DNA from: an uncultured Bacteroidota bacterium
GTDB taxonomy: Bacteria; Bacteroidota; Bacteroidia; Bacteroidales; P3
Length of the DNA: 34,325 nucleotides
Reading direction: 5' to 3'
Assembly: GCA_902762805.1 (NCBI GenBank)
Contig: CACWPQ010000006.1
Coordinates: 128,695 to 163,019 of the forward strand
Shown here: positions 1 to 7,292 of the stretch, one piece after another
Numbering within the stretch: the first letter of the stretch is position 1
Layout: the number at the start of each line of letters is the position of its first letter
Program-made: the position numbers and the translations under genes
The notes under the pieces: model-generated
What the model was told of the DNA's origin: nothing
Database searches by the model: none
The model's input: the letters and a program-made list of their open reading frames with translations, nothing else

Positions 1-1
1 C

Positions 2-745
2 CCCCACCACGAGAGCGAGATAGCCCAGTGCGAGGCCTCCACCGGCCACGCCCCCTGCCGCTACTGGATGCACAACAACATGATCACCATCGGCGGCCAG
101 AAGATGGGCAAGAGCCTCGGCAACTTCATCACCCTCGACGAGTTCTTCGCCGGCAGCCACGTCAACCCCAAGGATGGCAAAGAGATGCTCGACCAGCCCT
201 ACTCCCCCATGACCATCCGCTTCTTCATCCTCCAGGCCCACTACCGCTCCACCGTCGACTTCGGCAACGAGGCCCTCCAGGCCGCCGAGAAAGGCTTCGC
301 CAAGCTCCTCGAAGCCTACAAGGCCCTCGGCAGACTGAAGGCTGAAACCTCCGACCTCCAACCTCCGACCTCCGACCTCCGCCAAAAGTGCTACGACGCC
401 ATGAACGACGACTTCGCCACCCCCACCGTCATCTCCCACCTCTTCGACGCCGCACGCATCATCAACTCCGCCGCCGACGGCAAACTGAAGCTCTCCCAGG
501 CCGACATCGACGAGCTGCGCTGGGTGTTCGACACCTTCCTCTTCGGCATCCTCGGCATGCGCGACGAGGCCGCCTCCGGTGCCAACACCGGCCTCATCGA
601 CAGCCTGATGCACATCATCCTCGACATCCGCGCCACCGCCAAGCAGAACAAGGACTGGGCCACCTCCGACCGCATCCGCGACGCCCTCGCCGCCGCAGGC
701 GTCACCGTCAAGGACGGCAAGGACGGCGCCACCTACACCTTCTAA
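2..745 (+). CDS. cysS: Cysteine--tRNA ligase, C-terminal part (5' end outside window)
   Basis: Cytosolic class I aminoacyl-tRNA synthetase that charges tRNA-Cys. The reading frame is open from base 2, so the N-terminal half lies upstream. The fragment begins with PHHESEIAQCE, the segment that supplies the His and Glu zinc ligands in this family. Next comes RYWMHNNMITI and the second ATP-binding signature as KMGKS (fragment residues 34-38; KMSKS in most homologues). The DALR-type helical region follows, with CYDAMNDDFATP. The linker before that segment (AETSDLQPPTSDLR) is encoded by a run of 7-bp repeats (332-380), so it is probably an insertion in a variable loop rather than conserved enzyme. 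The C-terminus DGKDGATYTF is a normal end. A membrane-protein gene starts 23 bases downstream. The assignment is secure. Confidence 0.95.
   Translation, partial: PHHESEIAQCEASTGHAPCRYWMHNNMITIGGQKMGKSLGNFITLDEFFAGSHVNPKDGKEMLDQPYSPMTIRFFILQAHYRSTVDFGNEALQAAEKGFAKLLEAYKALGRLKAETSDLQPPTSDLRQKCYDAMNDDFATPTVISHLFDAARIINSAADGKLKLSQADIDELRWVFDTFLFGILGMRDEAASGANTGLIDSLMHIILDIRATAKQNKDWATSDRIRDALAAAGVTVKDGKDGATYTF
332..380. repeat. Heptamer array inside cysS (about 7 units)
   Basis: Five clear 7-bp units of the form AACCTCC/GACCTCC lie at 346-380, preceded by two looser units (AGACTGA, AGGCTGA) at 332-345. The array sits in the reading frame of cysS and encodes a Ser/Thr/Pro/Asp-rich linker. It has the same period as eight other arrays in this window, although its bases differ. 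Confidence 0.8.
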
Positions 746-768
746 CACTAGAAAAAACACCACCTCAA

Positions 769-1455
769 ATGAAACGAGCTGATTGGATACTCCTCGCGTG
801 CGTCGCCGCCGTGGCCGCACTTTTCGCCATCCCGCAGACCCGCTGCGCCGAAGGCTTCGACTGGGCCACCCGCAACCACCCCTACATCATGGCCTTCTTC
901 AAGTTCGCCATCCTCGCCACCCTCGGCGAGTGCCTGGCCCTCCGCATCCGCAAGGGCGTCTACAACGAGCCCGGCTTTGGCGTCGTGCCCCGCATGATGG
1001 TCTGGGGCTTCCTCGGCATGTGCATCGCCATGGCCATGGTCATCTTCAAAACCGGCGTCCCCGCCTTCCTCGGCAGCCTGGGCTGGCACGAGGCCACCGC
1101 CCTCTTCGCCGCCCCCGCCTTCTCGTGGGGCAAGCTGGGCATCGCCTTCGCCGTCAGCGTGCTGATGAACAGTATCTTCGCCCCGGTGATGATGACCTTC
1201 CACAAGTGCACCGACATCCATATCCTTGACAACGGCGGCACCGTCCGCGGACTCCTCCGACCCATGAAGATGCGCGAAATCTTCGCCCACAAGGTCAACT
1301 GGGACATGCAGTGGAACTTCGTCATCAAGCGGACCATCCCCCTCTTCTGGTTCCCGGCCCACACCATCACCTTCATCCTCCCCCCCACGCTCCAAGTCCT
1401 CTTCGCCGCACTGCTCGGCGTCGCCCTCGGCCTCATCCTCGCCCTCAAGAAATGA
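769..1455 (+). CDS. Polytopic inner-membrane protein, possibly Mpv17/PMP22-like
   Basis: A 228-residue protein starting at ATG 769 (MKRADWILLAC). The open frame extends further upstream, but that part is a shadow of cysS. Hydrophobic segments lie near residues 6-23, 38-57, 74-97, 117-140 and 190-226, so four or five membrane helices are likely. The C-terminal stretch (IPLFWFPAHTITFILPP followed by a hydrophobic tail) resembles the W-P-x-x-x-x-x-F-x-x-P signature of Mpv17/PMP22 proteins. That resemblance is from memory and weak. The stop codon overlaps the start of the next gene by 4 bases (ATGA), so translation of the two is probably coupled. The function is unknown; a small channel or organic-solute role would be speculation. 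Confidence 0.75.
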   Translation: MKRADWILLACVAAVAALFAIPQTRCAEGFDWATRNHPYIMAFFKFAILATLGECLALRIRKGVYNEPGFGVVPRMMVWGFLGMCIAMAMVIFKTGVPAFLGSLGWHEATALFAAPAFSWGKLGIAFAVSVLMNSIFAPVMMTFHKCTDIHILDNGGTVRGLLRPMKMREIFAHKVNWDMQWNFVIKRTIPLFWFPAHTITFILPPTLQVLFAALLGVALGLILALKK

Positions 1456-2654
1456 AAAAGCCCCTGTTGTTACTGCTTCTGCTGGTCCAACTAGTCCAGC
1501 TGGAAGCCCAGTCCCCCTTCACCTTCAACTGGCGCGGCTTCGTCAATCCCCACTACTATGCCGACAGCCGCTCGGTGGTCGGCGGCCGCGAGGACATGAT
1601 GCTCTTCTATCCCAAACCCATCCTCCGCGACAGCCTCGGCCGCGACATCAACGACGGCTGGCAGGCCAACCTCTTGGCCATCACCGCCCGCCTCGGCCTC
1701 CGCATCACCGGACCCGACATGCTCGGCGCCAAAACCGGCGCCTACATCGAGGGCGACTTCACCGGCTCCACCAACGCCACCATCAACAACCTCCGCCTCC
1801 GCCACGCCTACATCGACCTCCGATGGGAGCACCACCGCCTGCTGGCCGGCCAGTACTGGTACCCGATGGTTGTCCACGAAATCATGCCCATGACCAACCC
1901 CCTCAACATGGGCTCCCCGTTCCACTGCTATGCCCGCCAGCCGCAGGTGCGCTACGAGTACAACCTCGGAATCCTCGAAGCTGTGGCTGCCGCCTCTTGG
2001 CAGCTCGACAATATGAGCCAAGGGCTCCTCAACGGCGCTCCCGCCAGCAGCACCCTCTTCGCCCGCCACTGCCTAGTGCCCGAACTCAACCTCCAACTGC
2101 GCTGGAACTCGGACATGCTTTTCCTCGGCGCCGCAGTCAACATCAAGACCATCCAACCGCAGGTTCAGTCTGCGGCAACAGCGATGCAACCCTCCACGGC
2201 CAAGCACACCTCCCTCACCTGGAGCCTCTTCGGACGCCTGAACATCTTTGAGCGCTGCGATTCCAAACCGCTGCTGACCATCAAAGCGCAGACCCTCCTC
2301 AACAACAGCCTCTATGAGGGCTGCTCCCTGGGCGGCTACCTCATGCTGGCCGACAGCACCTTCCAGGATTGGCACTTCAACACCGTCTGGCTCGACATCG
2401 AGCGCACTCGCGGCCACTGGCGCCCCGGCCTCTTCCTCGGCTACGCCAAGAACCTCGACTACGGCAATACGGACTTCGCCCATTGCTTCGGTCGCGGCCA
2501 CGACCTTGAATACCTCTGGCGCATCCAGCCCCGCCTCACCTACAAGACCCTCACCGGCCTCGACTTCACCGCCGAAGCCGAATACACCCTCGCCGCCTAC
2601 GACGAACCCGTCGCCAACCTCCGCCTCTCCCTCTCCGCCGTCTACAACTTCTAG
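1452..2654 (+). CDS. Putative outer-membrane beta-barrel (porin-like) protein
   Basis: A 400-residue protein. The start is ATG 1452, which overlaps the upstream stop by 4 bases; the longer open frame upstream is not supported. Residues 1-18 form a signal peptide (Lys-Lys, then a Leu-rich core ending QLEAQ). The rest has alternating polar and aromatic strands: RLGLRITGPD, YIDLRWEHHRLLAGQYWYP, TWSLFGRLNIFE and others. It ends LRLSLSAVYNF; a terminal aromatic residue is typical of proteins inserted by the BAM complex. There is no N-terminal plug or TonB box, so it looks like a general or small-solute porin rather than a SusC-type transporter. The substrate is unknown. It is probably co-expressed with the preceding membrane protein. 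A strong hairpin follows at 2670-2699. Confidence 0.75.
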   Translation: MKKPLLLLLLLVQLVQLEAQSPFTFNWRGFVNPHYYADSRSVVGGREDMMLFYPKPILRDSLGRDINDGWQANLLAITARLGLRITGPDMLGAKTGAYIEGDFTGSTNATINNLRLRHAYIDLRWEHHRLLAGQYWYPMVVHEIMPMTNPLNMGSPFHCYARQPQVRYEYNLGILEAVAAASWQLDNMSQGLLNGAPASSTLFARHCLVPELNLQLRWNSDMLFLGAAVNIKTIQPQVQSAATAMQPSTAKHTSLTWSLFGRLNIFERCDSKPLLTIKAQTLLNNSLYEGCSLGGYLMLADSTFQDWHFNTVWLDIERTRGHWRPGLFLGYAKNLDYGNTDFAHCFGRGHDLEYLWRIQPRLTYKTLTGLDFTAEAEYTLAAYDEPVANLRLSLSAVYNF

Positions 2655-2669
2655 AAAAAAGTATCCCTA

Positions 2670-2699
2670 TTTTCCCATTGGTGGGTAATAATGGGAAAA
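2670..2699. terminator. Bidirectional hairpin between convergent genes
   Basis: A perfect 10-bp stem (TTTTCCCATT at 2670-2679, AATGGGAAAA at 2690-2699) with a 10-base loop. The T and A runs at its two edges let it act on both strands. It lies between the porin-like gene on the + strand and yicC on the - strand, which fits a shared terminator. Confidence 0.7.
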
Positions 2700-2782
2700 G
2701 GCCTATCTATTACCCTAGAAAACCCCTACCATTCCCCTAGAGAACCCCAGCCCTCTGGATGCGGTTCCCTCCTCCTCTCGGG

Positions 2783-3646
2783 TCAGAGCACGTTGCCCAG
2801 CTGCTCCTTGATCTTCTCCAGCTCGTCCTTCATCTCCACCACCAGCCTCTGTATCTCGGCGTGGTTCGCCTTCGACCCGGTGGTGTTGATCTCGCGCCCC
2901 ATCTCCTGGGCCACAAAACCCAGCTTCTTGCCGCAGGTCTCCTCCTCGGCCATCGTCTGCCGGAAGTAGTCGATGTGCTTCTTCAGGCGCACCTTTTCCT
3001 CCGTGATGTCCAGTTTTTCCAGGTAGTATATCAGTTCCTGCTCGAATCGGTTCGAGTCGACATCCTTGATGGCGGCCTCGGCCATGAAGCGCTTGATGCG
3101 CTCCTTGGCGGCCTCGATGCGCTCGCCCTCGAGGGCAGGTATCTCGTTCATCTTGGCCTCGATGAGGTCCACGTGCTTGTGGAAATCCGCTTCGAGGATA
3201 GCCCCCTCGTGGCTGCGGAACTCGTCGGTCAATGAGATAGCCTTGCGCAGGTCGGCAAGGTTCTGCGCCCACTCCTCGTCGCCCACCTCGTCGTCGCCAC
3301 CGGTACTGTTCCAGATGTCGGGCATAGCGACCAGACTGTTGAGCAGATATTTATCCGTGGCACCAGAGGCCAGCGCAATGCGGCGCAGCGATTCGAAGCG
3401 CGTGGTGAGCAGCTCTTCGTTGAACGTCGCTGCCGTGGCGCTGCTCTCTTCGCTCAGGATGCACTCCACCTTGCCGCGCTCCAGCTGTCCGAGCAGCGTT
3501 CTTACCTCCAACTCCTTGGCACGGTAGCGGGCCGGTAGCTTCACAATGAGGTCCAACTGTTTGCTATTGAGCGTCTTGATTTCGATGTTCAGTTTGCGGT
3601 CGCCATAGGCCGACTGTACCTTGGCGTAGCCTGTCATTGATTTCAT
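2783..3646 (-). CDS. yicC: YicC/YloC family endoribonuclease
   Basis: A 287-residue protein. The start is set at 3646 because the family begins MKSMTGYAK(V), seen here exactly; 17 further in-frame residues upstream are not conserved-looking. Family signatures include the N-terminal MTGY(A/G), IEIKTLNSKQLDL, LPARYR, and the C-terminal FVAQEMGREINTTGSKAN and VVEMKDELEKIKEQLGNVL. The family comprises endoribonucleases involved in RNA turnover and stationary-phase survival. The gene lies 10 bases after the apbE stop codon and is the last gene of the three-gene operon. Its length is normal for the family, and the assignment is secure. Why it is grouped with apbE and a secreted protein is not evident. 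Confidence 0.93.
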   Translation of the reverse strand: MKSMTGYAKVQSAYGDRKLNIEIKTLNSKQLDLIVKLPARYRAKELEVRTLLGQLERGKVECILSEESSATAATFNEELLTTRFESLRRIALASGATDKYLLNSLVAMPDIWNSTGGDDEVGDEEWAQNLADLRKAISLTDEFRSHEGAILEADFHKHVDLIEAKMNEIPALEGERIEAAKERIKRFMAEAAIKDVDSNRFEQELIYYLEKLDITEEKVRLKKHIDYFRQTMAEEETCGKKLGFVAQEMGREINTTGSKANHAEIQRLVVEMKDELEKIKEQLGNVL

Positions 3647-3656
3647 GCTATGTAGA

Positions 3657-4694
3657 TTAATTGTTTGACAAGAGGTTGTTGAATCCCGGCGTGGCATAGG
3701 TGGCCAGATCGCCGTGGTCGTCGTAGATGAACATCACGGCCTCGGTGCCGGGCCCTCCGGGGTGCTTTGCGATGAATTGCTTGGCTTTCTCGAGTCCCAT
3801 CACCATGTAGGCCGTGGCCATGGCATCGGCCAGCCAGCAGTCCTCCTCCACCACCGAGACGCTGAGCAGCGAGTGGGTGACCGGGCGCCCTGTGGAGGGA
3901 TCGATGGTATGGGAATAGCGCACACCGTCCTTGACATAGTATTTACGATAGTTTCCCGAGGTAACCACCGACTTGTCTTCGAGGCGTATGGCCGTCTGTA
4001 TCATGCGCGGGCTGTTGCTCTCCCGTGCGGGTTTCTCGATGCCCACACGCCAGGGGTTGCGCCGTCCCTTGGTGCCGCGTGCCTTCACCTCGCCTCCGAT
4101 GTCGATAAGGTAGTTCTCCACGCCCAGGCTGTCGAAATATCGCGCCACGAGGTCAGACGAATAGCCCTGCGCGATGGCATTGAAGTCGAGTTCGGTCTCG
4201 GGACACTCCTTCTGCAGGCTGTCTCCGTGGAGGCCTACCTTGCATCGTGCAGCATAGAGCAAGCTGTCAAGCGTCAGCGTATCTATCTCTTCGCGTTCGC
4301 GAAAACTGAATCCCCAGGCCTGTACCACACGTCCGATGCGCACGTCGAAGGCTCCATCGGTGTAGCGCCGGATGCTGTCGGAATAGCGCATCAGGTCTGA
4401 CAGCATGGGAGTCAGCTCGCAGGTGAGGTTGGCGTTGACTCGCCGCAAGAGCGAGGAGTCGACCCAGAGCGACACCGTCTGGTCGATCTCGGCCAGCAGC
4501 GAGTCGATGCCTGGCTGCAGGTCGCGCTGCTGCGGGTCCAGGTAGAGGATGCTATAGGTGGTCCCCTGCGCGAAGCCCGTCAGCTGGGTTGGCGGCTGAT
4601 GTTGGCATGCCGCGAAAGACACTGCCGCCAATCCTATCAAAAAGCGTCCGGCACCGCGGCGCCGAACGCTTCTCTTTTTATAATGGAATTCCAT
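3657..4694 (-). CDS. apbE: FAD:protein FMN transferase (ApbE), lipoprotein
   Basis: A 345-residue protein. The N-terminus (KKRSVRRR, a hydrophobic core, then SFAAC with Cys30) is a lipoprotein signal, so the enzyme should be anchored on the periplasmic face. ApbE attaches FMN from FAD to Ser/Thr residues of target flavoproteins such as Nqr or Rnf subunits. Visible family motifs are GFAQGTTYSI (about 40-49), DVRIGRVVQAWGF, ELDFNAIAQGYSSD, YLIDIGGEVKARG, SHTIDPSTGRPV and ADAMATAYMVMG. The last two hold the Mg/FAD-binding residues of the family. The start codon overlaps the upstream stop by one base (TAATG), and the stop lies 10 bases before yicC. No substrate flavoprotein is encoded nearby. The assignment is secure. 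Confidence 0.95.
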   Translation of the reverse strand: MEFHYKKRSVRRRGAGRFLIGLAAVSFAACQHQPPTQLTGFAQGTTYSILYLDPQQRDLQPGIDSLLAEIDQTVSLWVDSSLLRRVNANLTCELTPMLSDLMRYSDSIRRYTDGAFDVRIGRVVQAWGFSFREREEIDTLTLDSLLYAARCKVGLHGDSLQKECPETELDFNAIAQGYSSDLVARYFDSLGVENYLIDIGGEVKARGTKGRRNPWRVGIEKPARESNSPRMIQTAIRLEDKSVVTSGNYRKYYVKDGVRYSHTIDPSTGRPVTHSLLSVSVVEEDCWLADAMATAYMVMGLEKAKQFIAKHPGGPGTEAVMFIYDDHGDLATYATPGFNNLLSNN

Positions 4695-6916
4695 TATTTA
4701 TTGACGATGAATTTGCGGGTCACCTGCTCGCCGTTGGCAGCGGTGATACGCATGGTGTAGTTGCCCGAGCTGAGGGTGCCGAGGTCGAGGGTGCTGCGGG
4801 TGCCGTCAAGGCTACTCACGATGACCTGCTGGCCGATGGCGTTGTAGATGACCACTTCCTTCAGACCCTCGGCGCTCTCGATGTTGAGGTAGCGGGTGGC
4901 GGGGTTGGGATAGATGTTCATCTCAACGGCCTCGTTCTCTTCGATACCCACGTTGTAGGTGATGGTAATCCAGTTGGTGGCAACACATCCTTCGTTGCTC
5001 TCGGACTCGAGGCGGATGTCAATATTCGTGTTGACATTGTTGACTCGTAACACGTTGCTGGTTTCGCTCTGCAGCACACCGTTGCGATACCATTTGTAGT
5101 TGCTGATCGGCATATTGCTGACGGCGGTCAGGGTGGTGCTGTTGGTAGAGTCCTGATAGAGGTTCCAGTCGCCTTCGATTGTTACTTCGGGAGTATGGTT
5201 GATGGTCAAGTCGAGCATACCGACCACGCGGCAGCCGTTGTTGTCGAGGGTGTCGGGCAGCACCATGCTAGCGGTGGTCGAGCGAGTGTAGGTCTCGTCG
5301 CTGTAGCCAGTCCAGGTGTAGCTGTCGCAGGCATCCACCTCATAGCGGACGGTGTCGCGCTTGTTGACGGTCACCTTCACGTGGCCATAGATGTCGTAGC
5401 AGCTGCGTTTGGTGTAGACCGAGTCTCTCAGGGCGCTGTCGGCCGAGAAATCCCAAGTGTAAATATTGCGGTTGAAGACGAAAGTGAACTGATCGCAAAC
5501 CACAGTGTCGTAGTTGATCGAGCTCTCGCGCTGCTCGGGGGCCTTGATGACGACGTTCACAGCGTGGTTGGTGACGCAATGGGTAGAGTAGTCGGTGGAA
5601 TAGAGGGCCTCGCCAAACTCATCGGTGGTGTGGAGACCGGTCTCGGTGAAGTTGGCGTAGTAGTAGGAAGCCATAGCGGGGGTGCGGGAGAAGAACATGT
5701 GGCGATAGCGGGCGCATACCTCACCAGCCTCGACGGTGTCATACTTCTCGTAGAAGGTAACAATCAGGTGCTGGTACGAAGTGCAGCCCTCAGTGACGGT
5801 AGAATCGATGATTTCGGTGTCGGTGTAGAGGGTGTCGCGGACATTGCCGTGGCGCCAAATATAGCGACCGCAGTGTCTGACGGAGGTGGTGTCGTGGTGG
5901 ACACCGGTGAAGCGAGTGATGCGAATCGAGACAAGGCTGTCGCAGCCACCGGCCACCGTGCGATCATAGGCCAAGAGGGTGTCGCCGATGGCGCTGGCAT
6001 CGTATCTGTTGCCGAACCAAGTCAGGGAGCAGCCACCCTCCACGTCACGCACAACCACATTGGCGGTGTCGCGATAGGAGTGGTCAATGGTCAGTGCCAG
6101 GGTGCGATGCACGGGGCAGTCGCCAGTGGTGTCGAGGGTCGTGATGTAAGAGTCCGTAAACAGAGTGTCTTCGCCGTTCACGTAAAAGTCGCATACGGTG
6201 CGATAAGTCGTATCATAGGAACTACCGCTGAAACTGAGCACCTTGATGCTCACAACGCTATCGCAGCCCACAGCATTGGTCAGCGTAGTGTAGTAGACCG
6301 AGTCTGTCTTACTCACCTCGATGCCATGCCAGTTCATCTTGCAGCCTTCGGCTTCGTCCACCACCTCAGTGTCAGCCGTATCAGAGGCGTGATTTACAAC
6401 CAGATAAAACTCGCCAACATTGATGGTGCAACCATTATAGACAACATTGACATCGTTGCCGTTGACCGACTCGGTCAGGGTGTCGCCCCAAGGAGCGATG
6501 TACATACCGCAAACCGTGTCGTCAATCAGGTCAATGCTGTCGTTGCCGGCCAGCGTGATTTGCACTTTCACCACACTGTCGCACTGACCCAGCGCCGTGG
6601 CATAAATCGTGTCGATGTACGTGCCGGCGGTGTTCCAGGTCTTGTTGTTCCATTCGGCATAGCAGTGGCCGGTCACCTGGATAGCTTCGAGAGTGTCCAC
6701 CGGAAGGTTCGAAACCGTCAGTTCGAGCACAAACACCGTATCGTTACGCAGCAGCGTGACGATAGTGTCGCTGGAGTAGGCATTGCCGTCAATCCAATTG
6801 TAGCTTCCGCACGAAACGGCCTCGGTCGTCTCAACGTGCACATTTGCCGGCTGCTGGCTGAAGGCCATGGGCAAGCATGCGATGGTCAGTAACAGACTGA
6901 ATAATGCTTTTTTCAT
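4694..6916 (-). CDS. T9SS-exported repeat protein with type A sorting domain
   Basis: A 740-residue protein with a signal peptide (MKKALFSLLLTIACLPMAFS), so it enters the periplasm by Sec. The last 75 residues form a typical T9SS C-terminal sorting domain: NIYPNPATRYLNI, VVIYNAIGQQV, LDLGTLSSGNYTMRI and a final VTRKFIVNK. Export to the cell surface or medium is therefore expected. In between are about ten degenerate repeats of 40-60 residues, each opening with C-x2-Y/W-x-W-like text (CGSYNWIDG, CKMNWHG, CSLTWFG, CGRYIWRHG, CDSYTWTG) and most ending GCDSVVSI or similar, with two Cys per unit. An Ig-like stretch follows (ITNYKWYRNG-type). No enzyme motif is visible, so an adhesin or structural surface protein is the likeliest role. 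It is the first gene of the operon with apbE and yicC. Confidence 0.88.
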   Translation of the reverse strand: MKKALFSLLLTIACLPMAFSQQPANVHVETTEAVSCGSYNWIDGNAYSSDTIVTLLRNDTVFVLELTVSNLPVDTLEAIQVTGHCYAEWNNKTWNTAGTYIDTIYATALGQCDSVVKVQITLAGNDSIDLIDDTVCGMYIAPWGDTLTESVNGNDVNVVYNGCTINVGEFYLVVNHASDTADTEVVDEAEGCKMNWHGIEVSKTDSVYYTTLTNAVGCDSVVSIKVLSFSGSSYDTTYRTVCDFYVNGEDTLFTDSYITTLDTTGDCPVHRTLALTIDHSYRDTANVVVRDVEGGCSLTWFGNRYDASAIGDTLLAYDRTVAGGCDSLVSIRITRFTGVHHDTTSVRHCGRYIWRHGNVRDTLYTDTEIIDSTVTEGCTSYQHLIVTFYEKYDTVEAGEVCARYRHMFFSRTPAMASYYYANFTETGLHTTDEFGEALYSTDYSTHCVTNHAVNVVIKAPEQRESSINYDTVVCDQFTFVFNRNIYTWDFSADSALRDSVYTKRSCYDIYGHVKVTVNKRDTVRYEVDACDSYTWTGYSDETYTRSTTASMVLPDTLDNNGCRVVGMLDLTINHTPEVTIEGDWNLYQDSTNSTTLTAVSNMPISNYKWYRNGVLQSETSNVLRVNNVNTNIDIRLESESNEGCVATNWITITYNVGIEENEAVEMNIYPNPATRYLNIESAEGLKEVVIYNAIGQQVIVSSLDGTRSTLDLGTLSSGNYTMRITAANGEQVTRKFIVNK

Positions 6917-7047
6917 CTTGTTAGTTGTGTATTTTATATTATTCTTTTATTTCCCTTAACTTGTTATCGCGCTCTTGGAGCGCATGGTTTTGTTATTCAA
7001 ATCGTTGTGCGCATTTTGCATGTCCACTCCGATGCTGGAACAACATG

Positions 7048-7055
7048 CAAAGATA
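7048..7055 (-). promoter_or_regulatory. Bacteroidota -7 element for the T9SS gene operon
   Basis: On the minus strand this reads TATCTTTG, matching the TAnnTTTG -7 element of Bacteroidota sigma-ABfr promoters. It lies about 130 bases before the start of the T9SS cargo gene. I see no exact TTTG at the usual -33 spacing. Confidence 0.5.
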
Positions 7056-7188
7056 ACACTTTTTTTTGGATTGGCGGATTTTTTTGAGCAAAAAAATTTA
7101 TTTTAGCATTTTTTAGGTTTCTTCCCCGCCCATTTTTTCCCCCTTCACACCCTCCTTCCGACCTCTTCTTTCCCGCACCCCCTCCCCG

Positions 7189-7277
7189 CCTCCTGGAGAG
7201 GAAGAAGAGAGGAAGAAGAGGGTGCCTTTTACATCCTGATTATCAGCTAAATAAAAACGGCCGAAATTCGGCCGTTT
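7189..7277. repeat. 89-bp direct repeat, copy A (downstream of res)
   Basis: This block aligns without gaps to 11324-11412. Both start CCTCCT, share GAAGAAGAGAGGAAGAAGAG, then a diverged middle around the palindrome-like CTGATTATCAG, and end with an identical AGCTAAATAAA and terminator hairpin. Differences are confined mainly to the middle third. The two copies bracket the type III restriction-modification genes. The region 6917-7292 otherwise holds the promoter above and C- and T-rich sequence with no gene. Confidence 0.85.
7255..7277 (-). terminator. Terminator of the mod-res operon
   Basis: A perfect inverted repeat: AAACGGCCGAA (7255-7265) against TTCGGCCGTTT (7267-7277). On the minus strand it is followed by a T-rich tail (TTTTTATTT). 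It starts 16 bases after the res stop codon and is identical to the hairpin at 11390-11412. Confidence 0.85.
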
Positions 7278-7292
7278 CACCACTTTCTTTCA

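Noticed and set aside
388..768. N-terminal extension of the membrane-protein frame across cysS
   Set aside because: It is an Arg/His-rich shadow of cysS; ATG 769 begins a normal hydrophobic N-terminus after the cysS stop.
5195..6892. A 565-codon open frame opposite the T9SS gene
   Set aside because: Low-complexity Val/Ala/Gly/His composition and no motif; the minus-strand frame has a signal peptide and sorting domain.
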